Assembly (NCBI RefSeq): GCF_027943255.1
Contig: NC_072895.1
Span: 46,474,001 to 46,538,000, forward strand
DNA length: 64,000 nucleotides
Source of the DNA: Anastrepha obliqua
Lineage: Eukaryota > Arthropoda > Insecta > Diptera > Tephritidae
Direction: 5' to 3'
Below, piece by piece: positions 55,128 through 64,000 of the stretch. Each line of letters begins with the position of its first letter. Position 1 is the stretch's first letter. The position numbers and the translations under genes were made by a program. Under the pieces are notes generated by a model. That model was given only the letters and a program-made list of their open reading frames with translations, made no database searches and was not told the origin of the DNA.

Positions 55128-56398
55128 TTGGGTAATCGAACAAGTCTTTTCGTATTTTGTCAATAGATGTCGTTGGAGTCATCTATCTCCAGTGCTGTCA
55201 ATCACATTGTGTCATATCATATGGTGTTAGAAAGGTGACATTTAAAGCTTCATTTAACCAAAAAAAATTAAATTCGGAGAAGTTGAAAAAAAGTTATAGC
55301 TGTTCAAAAATGAGCGAAAATAATAAAGAAATTCGCTATATCTACTTTGAAATTTTTGTATAAAAAAGGGAAGAATGCCACGCAAGCCACCAATGAAATT
55401 TGTGAAGTTTACAGAGACGATGCTGTATCAGTTCGTGTAGCACAACAATGGTTCACTCGTTTCCGTTCTAGAAATTTTGACGTGCGAGATGCACCTCGCT
55501 CCGGTCGACCTATCGTTGAAAAAGTCGATGAAATTATGGAAAAGATTGACCAGGACCGTCACATAAGCTGCCATAACATCGCCAAGGCACTAAACATTCA
55601 TCATCGAACGGTTTTGAACCATTTAAAAAAGGCTGGTTGCAAAAAGAAGCTCGATGTTTGGGTACCACATGAATTGTGTGTGAAAATTTTAATGGACCGA
55701 ATTAACATCTGCAATTCTTTGCTGAAACGAAATGAAATCGAACCATTTCTGAAGCGAATGGTAACAGGAGACGAAAAGTGGATCAAATACGACAATAATG
55801 TGCGAAAAAGAGCATGGTGCAAGGGTGGTGAAGCTCAACAAATGGTCGCAAAGCCAGGATTGACGCCTCGAAAGGTTATGCTGTGTGTTTGGTGGGATTG
55901 GAAAGGAATCATCCACTATGAGCTGCTCCAGCCTGCTCGAACGATTGATTCTACACTTTACTGTCAACAACTGATGAGATTGAATCAAGCAATCGAAAAA
56001 AAAAACGGCCAGAACTGATCAACGCTAGGCCACACACATCTTTGATGACTCGACAAAAACTGGGAGAGCTTGGCTGGGAAGTTTTGATGCATCCACCATA
56101 TAGCCCTGATCTTGCACCATCGGACTACCATTTGTTTCGGTCAATGCAGAACTCCCTTAAAGGAGTAAAGTTGTCGTCAAGAGAAGCCTGTGAAAATTAC
56201 TTGTCGCAGTTTTTCGCCGAGAAACCACAAAAGTTTTACACTGATGGAATAATGTCTCTAGAAGAAAAATGGCAAAAGGTGGTCGACCACAATGGTACAT
56301 ATGTATTTGGTTTAATAAAGTTCATTATAAATATACAATAAAAAAAAAATGACTTGAATTTTGATTAGAAATACGAAAAGGCTTTTTCGACTACCATA
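55128..56398 (+). mobile_element. mariner (DD34D) transposon, near full length
   Basis: 1271 bp between TA dinucleotides (55126-55127 and 56399-56400). Inverted ends TTGGGTAATCGAACAAG with CTTTTCGTATT, and the complement of AATACGAAAAG with CTTTTTCGACTACCATA. It contains one plus-strand transposase frame with two frameshifts and a 30-bp deletion. The length is normal for mariner. Confidence 0.87.
55310..56341 (+). pseudogene. mariner transposase lacking its second catalytic Asp
   Basis: ATG at 55310 starts MSENNKEIRYI; a one-base shift near 55343 leads to LKFLYKKGKNATQATNEICE, then VRVAQQWFTRFRSRNFDVRD and PRSGRP, the two DNA-binding motifs. The catalytic part has MVTGDEKWIKYDNNVRKRAW (first Asp) and KVMLCVWWDWKGIIHYELLQ. 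At an A10 run near 55997 the frame shifts to RPELINARPHTSLMTRQKL. In relatives about ten residues ending in HHD stand between ELI and NARPH; they are deleted here, removing the second Asp. The third Asp is present in PYSPDLAPSDYHLFRSM. The protein is therefore catalytically dead even apart from the frameshifts. Confidence 0.83.
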
Positions 56399-56400
56399 TA

Positions 56401-57892
56401 TTAATTTCTTTTTATTTATTTGTAAGCCTAATAGTTATAATTAACCATTACACTAAAATTTAACAAGAACGCTGGCTACTAAGGCTTTCAGCTCGAGATT
56501 TATAAAAACCTGCTTTAGTGATAATTTCCATTAAGTACGAAAAATTTGGTGATATGTCGGATGAAAGTAACCATCATTTTATATATTTAGTTTACCTAAT
56601 ACTTGAAATTTGAGGAAAGCGTTAATATTATCTGAGATTGACAATTTTAGATGGTCAGATGTTTTGCTGTTGCCAAAAATTGTTGTTCGCATTTGGTTTA
56701 GGAAGCCCCGATATTAACCGCCCGCTTATATTTATAGGTATTACGCAATGTTCATTACGTTCGTTAGCCATCATTGTTCAAATATCATTTCGGATCCTTT
56801 TTCTTTCTCTCCTTTTCCTGTTCAAGCGTGCCACAGCGGACATATGTATCAGAGTTCACATCCAACTACACCCTGCAGCTTGTGAGCAACCACCTAACCT
56901 AACCCAACTTTATAACTAATACGAAAGCGCATCTGTTTTACAAATATTTTCAAAATTGTAGTATACCTTTTGTGTCCCTGATATTTCTGCTGTTATTTGT
57001 GCACAAATTTGGTCGGTATGAGCAGCAATTAGCATTTGATAAGATAACATCCGCATCTAGCCGAGTCTATATGGAGTTTCAGGTGGTGGTATTTTCTCCA
57101 TGTGTAGCTTCTATCTGCTTGTTTGCTGAAATTGTACTATCTCTTCTCTTTATGCATACTAAGTATATACTTATATGCATACCTATATATTTTCACGCCT
57201 CACATCGCGTTATGCCGCATTTTTCCAATAAATGTTGGTAATTTTTTACCATAAAACTAAATTTTATATTGCACTTTATGAGACAAACAGTTTCATGAAC
57301 AAAATATTGAGTTGAAAAGGTAAATAAATGCAAAATAGAAGTTGGGGGAATGCAAATTGGGAAACAAAATAAATTAAAAAAGTAATAATAAAATTACAGT
57401 AATAATAAACAACACTAAAAAGCAGTTGTATACGTATACGTTTTTTCGGAATTATGCCCGTCGTAAAAAACGAATGCACCCTTTGTGATTATAAATTTTG
57501 ACATTTTTTAGTTTTAATTTAATTTTAACTAAATTTTAATAAAAGTTTAGTTCATCAAGGTTTCCAAGAAATCTGTTTCATATGCAAGAAAAGTACGCCA
57601 TTTTTGAGCAGCTTCAAACATGGACCTGGAATCAGCACCAAAACTCTTATTGCCTAAGAATTCTGGTTAAAAAGTGTGAAATTTTGTTGAAAATTTAGTG
57701 CATTTTGTTTTTGAAATTTGCACAAAGCTTGAAACTTGGATTTAAATGGAATTGTAGGAGAATGAGCTGTATTTTAATGAAATAATTATTGAAATAAATT
57801 ATTAGAACTTGTCAATAAATTTCACGTATGTGTCTATGGGGTGTGTGAAAACTATCGTTATCGATAACTACTAGTATGTTTTGACAGCTGAG
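56401..57892. other. Gene-free stretch
   Basis: No supported gene. A CACCTAACCTAACCCAAC phrase near 56891 looks like the 3' tail of a LINE, but only a few bases before it could belong to such an element. Confidence 0.35.
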
Positions 57893-57905
57893 AATGGCAA
57901 ACTGT
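57893..57905 (+). other. Target-site duplication, left (AATGGCAAACTGT)
   Basis: The 13-bp AATGGCAAACTGT is repeated at 59531-59543, bracketing the Jockey-like LINE. Confidence 0.72.
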
Positions 57906-59530
57906 TTAGTTCTCTTCTTAATTACCGCTCAATATCTCTTCTTTCAAATATTACAATAGTAAATTATTGGAAGATTTTTCGCTTGAAAATAATAAAACAA
58001 CATATTGAAGAGCGACATGTCTTAAAAGATGATCAATTTTGGTTCCGACCATACCATTCGCACTAACATTACTCTCTGATTTCATTTGTATTTACTAATT
58101 TAAATCGACGACAGGCGACGATCTTAGTCAGTCTAGATTTAGAAAAAGCATTCGATACTGCTTGGGTGGAAGGAATCATAATCAAAATGTACAGAAAGTT
58201 CAAATTCGAAAAAAATATTGCGTAATGTTGTATAGTTATTTAAAAGAGCGACCATTTTATGTTAATGAAGTTATATTTAATTCTATGACAAGAGACGTTA
58301 GCTCAGGTGTGACACAAGGCTTTTTGTTGGGACCAATTCTCTGCAACATCTTCTCAGCCGATTTCCCTGACCCACCATTAAGTTCCTAAATTAATAATTG
58401 CGATACTAAAGTGCTCATATACGCTTAATTATATTGGGATCTCACCCACGCATAACCAAAGCCAACGAAGCCTTAACGGCTTACTTAAATGAATTAAATA
58501 CATACTTTCACAAACGGAAGCTAAAAATAAACTTCAATGAAAGCGAAACAACTATTGTTAAAGAAATACGCAAAAACTTATATCTAAATGCTCGTAAATA
58601 TGAGTCTCAAATTAAAATCAATCGACCCAACATATAAACAAGAACAAATTAAATACTTGGGCGTAATTTTGGATAGCAAATTTACCTTTGTAAGACATGT
58701 AGATTTCATTTTGACAAAAGCAAAAAAAAAATTTCTTTAGCTATTGTAATTTATGTAGTAACAAGGCAGGGGGGCCTATCGAACTGCATTAAAATAAATA
58801 TTTACAAACAAATAATTAGACCAATAAAATCTTATGCTCATCATATATGGTTCAACATTTCGTCGAACTAAATGGAGAGACTAAGACGATTTGAACGATA
58901 TGTCTTAAGAATTTGTAGCGGTCTCAACCGCCAACCTTACAGAAGTGGTACTTTTCGGAAAAGAATTGCTAATAAAAGCTTATATGAAAAATGTAAAATA
59001 TCACGCATAGACTTTTTCTTAATGAAATCGCCAATAAGATTTGTTGATAAAATGACACTACTAGAAAATGAACTGGTAAATAAATATCTGTCAAAAGCAA
59101 AGGAAATATCACTACCTCTAACGGAAAAATATTTTTTACCAATATACTTAAAAATACTAAAAAATAATAAAATGTTACATAAAAATAGTAAAGCAAGCTA
59201 TTATCATAGGCGATACAATACTTACAACTTCAACGATGAAAACTTAGTTTATAACGTTGATCAATTTATAACCAAATAAATTATAGAAGTTTAATATAGG
59301 TTATCTCTTTTTAAGCCCTTTTTGGCAGAATATAAATAAGTTTTAAAAATTCAGCCAAAGACATACAAAATAATAATCATAGCCTATTGTGTATATCAAA
59401 AGAAAAATAAGTCTTAAACTCCTAGATAAATACAAATGTATGTTAGGTTAACGCTAAATAATCTAATTTTATCATAACTTTGTAAACTCCTGTGTTAAAA
59501 TGATTTTGGGCAGTAAATGAAATGAAATGA
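57906..59530 (+). pseudogene. Jockey-like LINE, 5'-truncated, with RT and C-terminus
   Basis: The insertion begins in NYRSISLLSNI (reverse transcriptase motif near 57922), then VSLDLEKAFDTAWVEGIIIK near 58130 (catalytic Asp) and SGVTQGFLLGPILCNIF near 58300. The YADD region near 58420 is destroyed. LTAYLNELNTYFHKRKLKIN and YLGVILDSKFTF follow. The last 135 codons (58872-59279) are open: MERLRRFERYVLRICSGLNR and a Lys/Tyr-rich C-terminus. No RNase H is present, in line with the Jockey clade. The 3' end is (AAATG)n, followed by the 13-bp duplication. Stops and frameshifts make it inactive. Confidence 0.78.
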
Positions 59531-59543
59531 AATGGCAAACTGT
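59531..59543 (+). other. Target-site duplication, right (AATGGCAAACTGT)
   Basis: Second copy of the 13-bp duplication, directly after the (AAATG)n tail. Confidence 0.72.
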
Positions 59544-59564
59544 GTTGTCTTTTCAGTTAAATAA

Positions 59565-59948
59565 GTTTGGCAAAAGCTTGGAACGAAACTAACATTCTAC
59601 AAGGCTCAAACCATGTCCGTTTTAACGTATAGCAGAAGCCTGGACGTTGACAACATCTGACGAGGCGTTCCTTGGAGTGTTTGAGAGAAAGATTTTGCGG
59701 AAAATTTTTGGACATTTGCATGTTAGCGACGGCGCGCATCGTTCATTGTTCAATAGCCGCATGAGCTTTCGCAGCGAATAAAGATCCATCGGCTTAGTTG
59801 GGCTGATAGTAGCAAAGGAAGAGGAAGGCCCCCTCTGGGTTGGAAAGATCGGATGGAGATGTACTTTGCTTCATTTGGTGTGGTTAGCACGAGAAAGAAA
59901 TGACTGGATCGCTCTGTTAAACTCGGTAAAAATTGCGTAATCGTAGCC
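59565..59948 (+). pseudogene. RTE-like LINE, degenerate 3' fragment
   Basis: Third copy of the family of 15556-18412. Nucleotide blocks such as GGAGTGTTTGAGAGAAAGAT, AAAATTTTTGGACATTTGCA, AGAGGAAGGCCCCC and TTAGCACGAGAAAGAAATGA follow the order of the C-terminal region of copy 1 (VFERKILRKIFG, GRGRPP, LARERNDW). Frame is lost in several places and two internal segments are missing, so it is the oldest of the three. Confidence 0.72.
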
Positions 59949-60046
59949 GCGGTGGACATACAAATACCGGATATTATATTCAAAAAATAAATGCCATGAA
60001 GTTATCTATCAGATTATAATAAAAATATTCATTCCAACAATATTTT

Positions 60047-61301
60047 CAGGATCCGCCATATAACTTTACGGAATTAAAAATGCTATAAAAAAGAAACTAC
60101 TCAATATTTTTCCAAACTGTTTTTTTTATTTTGAAGTACAATCCTTCCGGTTAATGATGGAAAACAACTTCATTCATATGGCACCATCCCATACGATCGG
60201 TCCAATTTTTCAACACATTTTCGATTGTATGCGGTTGTATTTCAGCTATGACATCGCGTATGTTGGACTTCAGTGCATCAATTGTTGCTGGTTTGTTGGC
60301 ATAACACTGGTCTTTGACGGCACCCCAAAGATAATAATCCAACGGTGTCAAATCGCAGCTCCGAGGCGGCCAAACGATATCAGAATTTCGACTGATAATG
60401 CGATCTTGCGCAATCAGTGCGCAAAAGATTGATCGTAGCATTCGCTGCGTGGCAAGTAGCGCCATCTTGTTGGAACCAAATGCCACCAATATCCTCCTCT
60501 TCAATTTCTCGGAACAAAAATTCGTTCAACATGGCCCGGTAACGCTCTCCATTGACGGTTACGGCCCCTCCTCGCTCATTTTCGAAGAAAAATGGACCAA
60601 TGATGCCTCTCGACCAAAACCGGCTTTTCTTCGAGTGCGTGCGGGTTTTCTGAACCCCAAATGCGGCAATTTTGCTTGTTAACATACCCGCCGAGATGGA
60701 AATGAGCTTCATCCGAAAAGATGATATTTCGGTAAAAGTCTTCATCTTCTTCAAGTCGATCCGAAGCCCATGAAGCGAAGCGAAAACGCATTGGGTGGTC
60801 GGTTTACTCCAGCTGCCGAACCAATTGGACTTTGTACGGCGTCATACCAACGTCTTTACGCAAAATTCTTCTCAATGATGTCTCCGAAATGTCCAATTGT
60901 TGAGAACGACGGTGAACTGATGTTCCTGGTGATTCACGAACACTCTCGGCCACAGCAGCAATATTTTCGGGTGTACGCACGGTTTTTGGTCGGTCACGCG
61001 TTGGTTTGTCAATAAGCAACCCAGTTTCTCTTAATTTTTTCGCAAAGTAACGCACATACGCTGCATTCGGTGCTTTTTTTCTTCCCATTGCCGTACGTAA
61101 TTTTCGTACACATTCCGCAACATTACCATGATTTTCAAAGTAATGTCGCAATATTTCCCAACGTTCTTTGAGCGTAAACACGACCATTTTCGTTCAGCGG
61201 AAGAATAAAACTAATTTTCTGTCAAATCAGATGACAGCTAAGTGTTACCATTCTTCAAATAATACCTAGTTCAAATCCGTAACGATAGATGGCGGGCCCT
61301 G
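60047..61301 (-). mobile_element. DD41D (rosa-type) transposon, second family
   Basis: 1255 bp with inverted ends CAGGATCCGCCATATAAC (left) and CAGGGCCCGCCATCTATC (right, minus strand), each followed by a TTACGGA phrase. TA follows the right end (61302-61303); the left flank reads TT, perhaps mutated. The transposase is on the minus strand. The terminal repeats differ from those of the element at 6585-7903, so the two are separate families of the same type. Confidence 0.8.
60151..61187 (-). pseudogene. DD41D transposase, one stop and two frameshifts
   Basis: ATG at 61187 starts MVVFTLKERWEILRHYFENH (first helix-turn-helix) and continues through RSQQLDISETSLRRILRKD and MTPYKVQLVRQLE to an in-frame TAA at 60806-60804. 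The same phase continues with MRFRFASWASDRLEEDEDFY and IIFSDEAHFHLGGYVNKQ (first Asp). A shift near 60620 leads to GIIGPFFFENERGGAVTVNG and IWFQQDGATCHAANATINLL (second Asp). Another near 60440 leads to VWPPRSCDLTPLDYYLWGAV (third Asp). The distance between the second and third Asp codons is 127 nt, i.e. 42 codons plus one inserted base, which fits DD41D. The C-terminus ends WCHMNEVVFHH. Confidence 0.83.
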
Positions 61302-61303
61302 TA

Positions 61304-61963
61304 TAAGTAGAGTTGAGGTGGTTTAAGGTGTGTGGTTTTAAGTTTTTCGGTCTGCTGAAAAAAATAAAACTCAAAAACCAAAAGAAATGAGCAGCTCACT
61401 AATAAATCATTATTTTAGAGCGAAAAAATAGAACTCAAAGAAATGGTTTTACTTTTTATCAAAGGATATAACAAAAACTCAGAAATTTAATGGATAATAA
61501 TTTTTAAAAACTCAAAATGGTGATGAAAAACAATTTTTTTATAAAACTCAAAAATTATAGAGAGTCTCGGTTCTAACAGAAAAAATTGTTATTCTTTCAT
61601 TTAAGAAACTGGCGGAATAGTTCGTGCCCAATGAAGGCTTCCCAAATCTACTTCAGATTTGCTTTGTCTGCTCTGCACATTCAAACATGCGTTCTGGTCA
61701 TAGTCGGTGGTGCCACTATTGACTTTTTTGCAGACGATGCAGCTATTTTAGCAGTGGATATTTTATCGCATTTGACAGCAATGCCTGTGTGATTAAAATA
61801 TCAAAGCACTACCATCACAATAGCGCTGTGAGAAGCTTTGGAATTAATTGAATTGACAGCACTACAAGCATACGTACACACATATGCATAAATGTTTACT
61901 CAAAATGCAATAGCAACTACACCAAAGCAACAGCCAAAACACAAATATAACCAGCAAAATTTG
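61304..61963. other. Gene-free stretch
   Basis: AT-rich DNA; a 68-codon plus-strand frame near 61586 has no motif. Confidence 0.35.
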
Positions 61964-61967
61964 TTAA

Positions 61968-62693
61968 GGGGGTCTTCTACCGTCGCGCCTTAATCTCGGG
62001 CCTATTTTTGGGAATTAATTACAAAGCAACCACTTGAGATAATGAAATCAGATTTTTTTTATTTAATTTGCACAAGTTTGCACTATTTAAAAATATATTT
62101 TTCAAATCGAATTCTTTGGCCCTGTGTCCTTGAACCGTCCTCGAGGTTGCCCTTGTAAAAATGTCCTAGGCGACTTTGTGGCACGCGATCGACCATTTTA
62201 CTTATCTGAAATCAAAAAAAATTTTTTTTTATCATAAAGTGTAGCGTTGGCTATGTTTTTCCAGTGGCGATTTTAAATATTTTGAAATTTGTAAAAAATG
62301 CGTGATTTTAAAAAAAAAGTTTGAAAATTTCCTCTTTTTTTTACACTTTAGAGGCCCGCAAAATTAAACTAATCAAAAATTGAAAAAAGTGGTCTGGGAA
62401 AACATAGCGAGATGTTCACTGAATAACTGGAAAAAAGATGGAATGAATTCGACAAATATTTATAGTAGATGTGTGACCAGAAAGTTGAAAAAAGTCAACT
62501 TTCGGGAAAAGGCGTTTAAAGATAAAGAAACGCTCGAAAATGCCACGCGCATGCATGTATTCTCCCCGAAATGCTCATGAAGGAACATGTTTTTCATAAA
62601 ACCCTCTTTATAGCATACTCTTAACATTAGTAGCTTTTAAAAAATCTAAAAAAAAAAATCGATTTTTTCAAACCGTGACGGTAGAAGACCCCC
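61968..62693. mobile_element. 726-bp non-autonomous TTAA transposon (Kolobok-like)
   Basis: Inverted ends GGGGGTCTTCTACCGTC on both sides, with TTAA at 61964-61967 and 62694-62697. Next to the right end the complement reads GGTTTGAAAAAATCGATTTT, a phrase shared with the end at 11097. A 66-codon plus-strand frame (62380-62580) has no known motif. TTAA duplication is used by Kolobok and piggyBac; the G-rich end and the ATCGAT phrase make me prefer Kolobok-like. Confidence 0.72.
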
Positions 62694-62697
62694 TTAA

Positions 62698-63652
62698 GGC
62701 ATTAAAATCGAAACTAAAACACACCCACATACATATACACTCAAATACATGACGTTCGTTGCAACATGCAATGCATAACTCATTCATTTGCTATATTCGC
62801 AACTGACAGCTGTCAATTGAATTGGCACCGCCAGCATTTTTATCAAATATTTACAATCGAATTGAAAAATATATTTCTATGCGTAAAATTCAAATCTGAA
62901 TGGTTCCATAGATGGTCCATTTACGTACGTTGCTTCACATCAGCAATCAGATAAGAGTTCAAAAATTTGAGAATTTGATTTGGTGCTGCATTGCGAGTAC
63001 GTATACGCCCTGTTGCACACCAATTCTGTGTGTGCGTTGTATGTGCCTGCTTCTTGTGCCATATTTTACAATCTCTTATGACTTGATTGTATGCACGATT
63101 TTCAATTGGAAATCAATTTTATTGCCACTTCAATGTGATTCGGTCGCCGTTGCTGCTGGTACTATTGCAATTGCAGGCACGAACGTCTACCCACCAAACC
63201 AATTTGTGAGCACTGCTGAGTTGAATGACTCTTGAAAATGTGCTGTGAGCAGTTTTTGATTGGGTTCCATGAATTACTGATTATTGTGGAGAGCAATTTT
63301 CTTAAAGAAAAACCAATTCGAATTTATATCACCCAAAACATGGAATAGGTTCTTGAAAATTTTTATTTGTGAGATTCTACATAAAATAGGTGCGATGACC
63401 TCACGTGCTTCATAATGTCTCTCTGTATTGTATATAAACTTCGTATCAGTAAACTAACTTACAATTGAAGCGAATCCGCGAATAACGTTTTAAAAGCCAT
63501 TTTTCGAAAACGTGTTTTTTTGCATATTTCCGTTAACATTACTCTCTTGCATCTCTAAAGCATCAAACAAGTTAAAATTTCGGACCATAAGGCAATTAAA
63601 AAGCAATTACAAGAAGTCAGTCCGTGGAAGAACGTTGTAAGTTACACGCAAA
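62698..63652. other. Upstream region of the gene at the window's right edge
   Basis: No gene is supported before 63653. TATATAAAC at 63431 and a TCAGT initiator-like phrase at 63446 occur upstream but are too close together to be a convincing promoter. Confidence 0.35.
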
Positions 63653-64000
63653 ATGGTACGATCGCAATTGTCGAAGGTAATTGATAAGTGTAACAGTGGT
63701 ACAAAAAGGAAATGTAATGTTGAAAAGTGGAGTGATAATAAAAACAAAAAGCTTAGAAATAGTGGAAATGCATATATAACCCGGAAACACAAAAGTATCC
63801 CTCAAAAAAACGCCCCAGAACAGGTAATGTGGAAGAACGTTTTAAGTGTACTTGCTGTAATTTTATTTTAATTTTTTTTATTTAGGTTTGTGATTGTCGT
63901 TGCTATTTCAATTGCGAAAAATTTAGTGTTAGTGAAATAAAGGATTATTTTGTCAAATTCTATGAAAAAATTAGAATGAACAAACAGTTTTGTATCGTCT
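63653..64000 (+). CDS. Spliced gene of a multicopy insect family, 5' part only
   Basis: Exon 1 runs from ATG at 63653 (context GCAAAATGG, good for a fly) to CAG at 63823. A 62-bp intron (63824-63885, GTAATG to TTTATTTAG) follows, and exon 2 starts at 63886 and leaves the window. Phase is kept across the intron. The protein is basic: KRKCNVEKWSDNKNKKLRNS, then GNAYITRKHKSIP, and after the splice VCDCRCYFNCEKFSVSEIKD with FVKFYEKI. A pattern W..N..K.LRNSG..Y followed by a Cys-rich CxCR.xCxxKF block is one I know from many repeated insect proteins of unknown function, often next to transposon-derived domains. It may be a transposable-element gene or a host gene; I cannot name it. No stop is seen in 290 coding bases. 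Confidence 0.6.

Noticed and set aside
60154..60682. Plus-strand frames of about 92-94 codons
   Set aside because: Antisense shadows of the DD41D transposase on the minus strand.
63431..63450. TATA box plus TCAGT initiator upstream of the edge gene
   Set aside because: TATAAA to the initiator A is only about 15 bp, too short for a standard core promoter.
1..64000. CRISPR array, bacterial operon or phage system
   Set aside because: No regularly spaced identical repeats, no Shine-Dalgarno-linked gene runs; introns, SINEs and LINEs show the DNA is eukaryotic.

Overview
The window looks like TE-dense, AT-rich DNA from a higher fly (Diptera; a tephritid-like genome would fit). The reasons are ATG contexts of the CAAAATG type, short introns, rosa-type DD41D transposons, several mariners, RTE and I/LOA/Jockey-type LINEs with CCTAACCTAAC-like 3' tails, and a tRNA-derived SINE. 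No bacterial features, CRISPR array, rRNA or functional tRNA gene is visible. The genus is an inference.

Layout. 1-5 kb: AT-rich DNA, a DD41D fragment, and two LINE 3' ends facing each other. 5-9 kb: a SINE, a nearly intact DD41D transposon (6585-7903) and a deleted Tc1/mariner relative. 11-14 kb: a TTAA-type DNA repeat, a ~100-bp tandem array and a LINE 3' half with RNase H. 15.3-18.6 kb: a young 5'-truncated RTE-like LINE with a 935-codon open frame from its first ATG, flanked by two 221-bp direct repeats that look like a very long target-site duplication. 18.6-22 kb: T-rich low-complexity DNA holding a Helitron helicase remnant (itself interrupted by a TTAA MITE) and a LINE C-terminus. 23.5-25.5 kb: SINE and mariner relics.

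26.3-28.1 kb holds the most notable element: a Transib-like transposon, the superfamily related to RAG1. It has a 5-bp CGTCG target duplication and ends that read as heptamer/spacer/nonamer signals with spacers of 23 and 12 bp. Its single intact frame resembles the C-terminal part of the RAG1/Transib catalytic core.

28-36 kb: SINE, MITE, DD41D and LINE relics and a degenerate tandem repeat. Two minus-strand exons (36360-36957 and 34535-34599) join in phase and are the best evidence for a host gene. 37-50 kb: a deleted mariner, three I/LOA-type LINE fragments, a second RTE copy and a MITE. 50-57 kb: tandem repeats, a mariner-derived MITE and a mariner that has lost its second catalytic Asp. 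57.9-62.7 kb: a Jockey-like LINE with a 13-bp target duplication, an RTE relic, a second DD41D element and a 726-bp TTAA element. The window ends inside a spliced gene of a multicopy insect family (63653 onward).

The genes do not form a pathway. The window records successive insertions: LINEs copying by reverse transcription, SINEs probably relying on LINE machinery, and cut-and-paste transposons with their deletion derivatives. All function calls rest on motif reading by eye; no database search was run.
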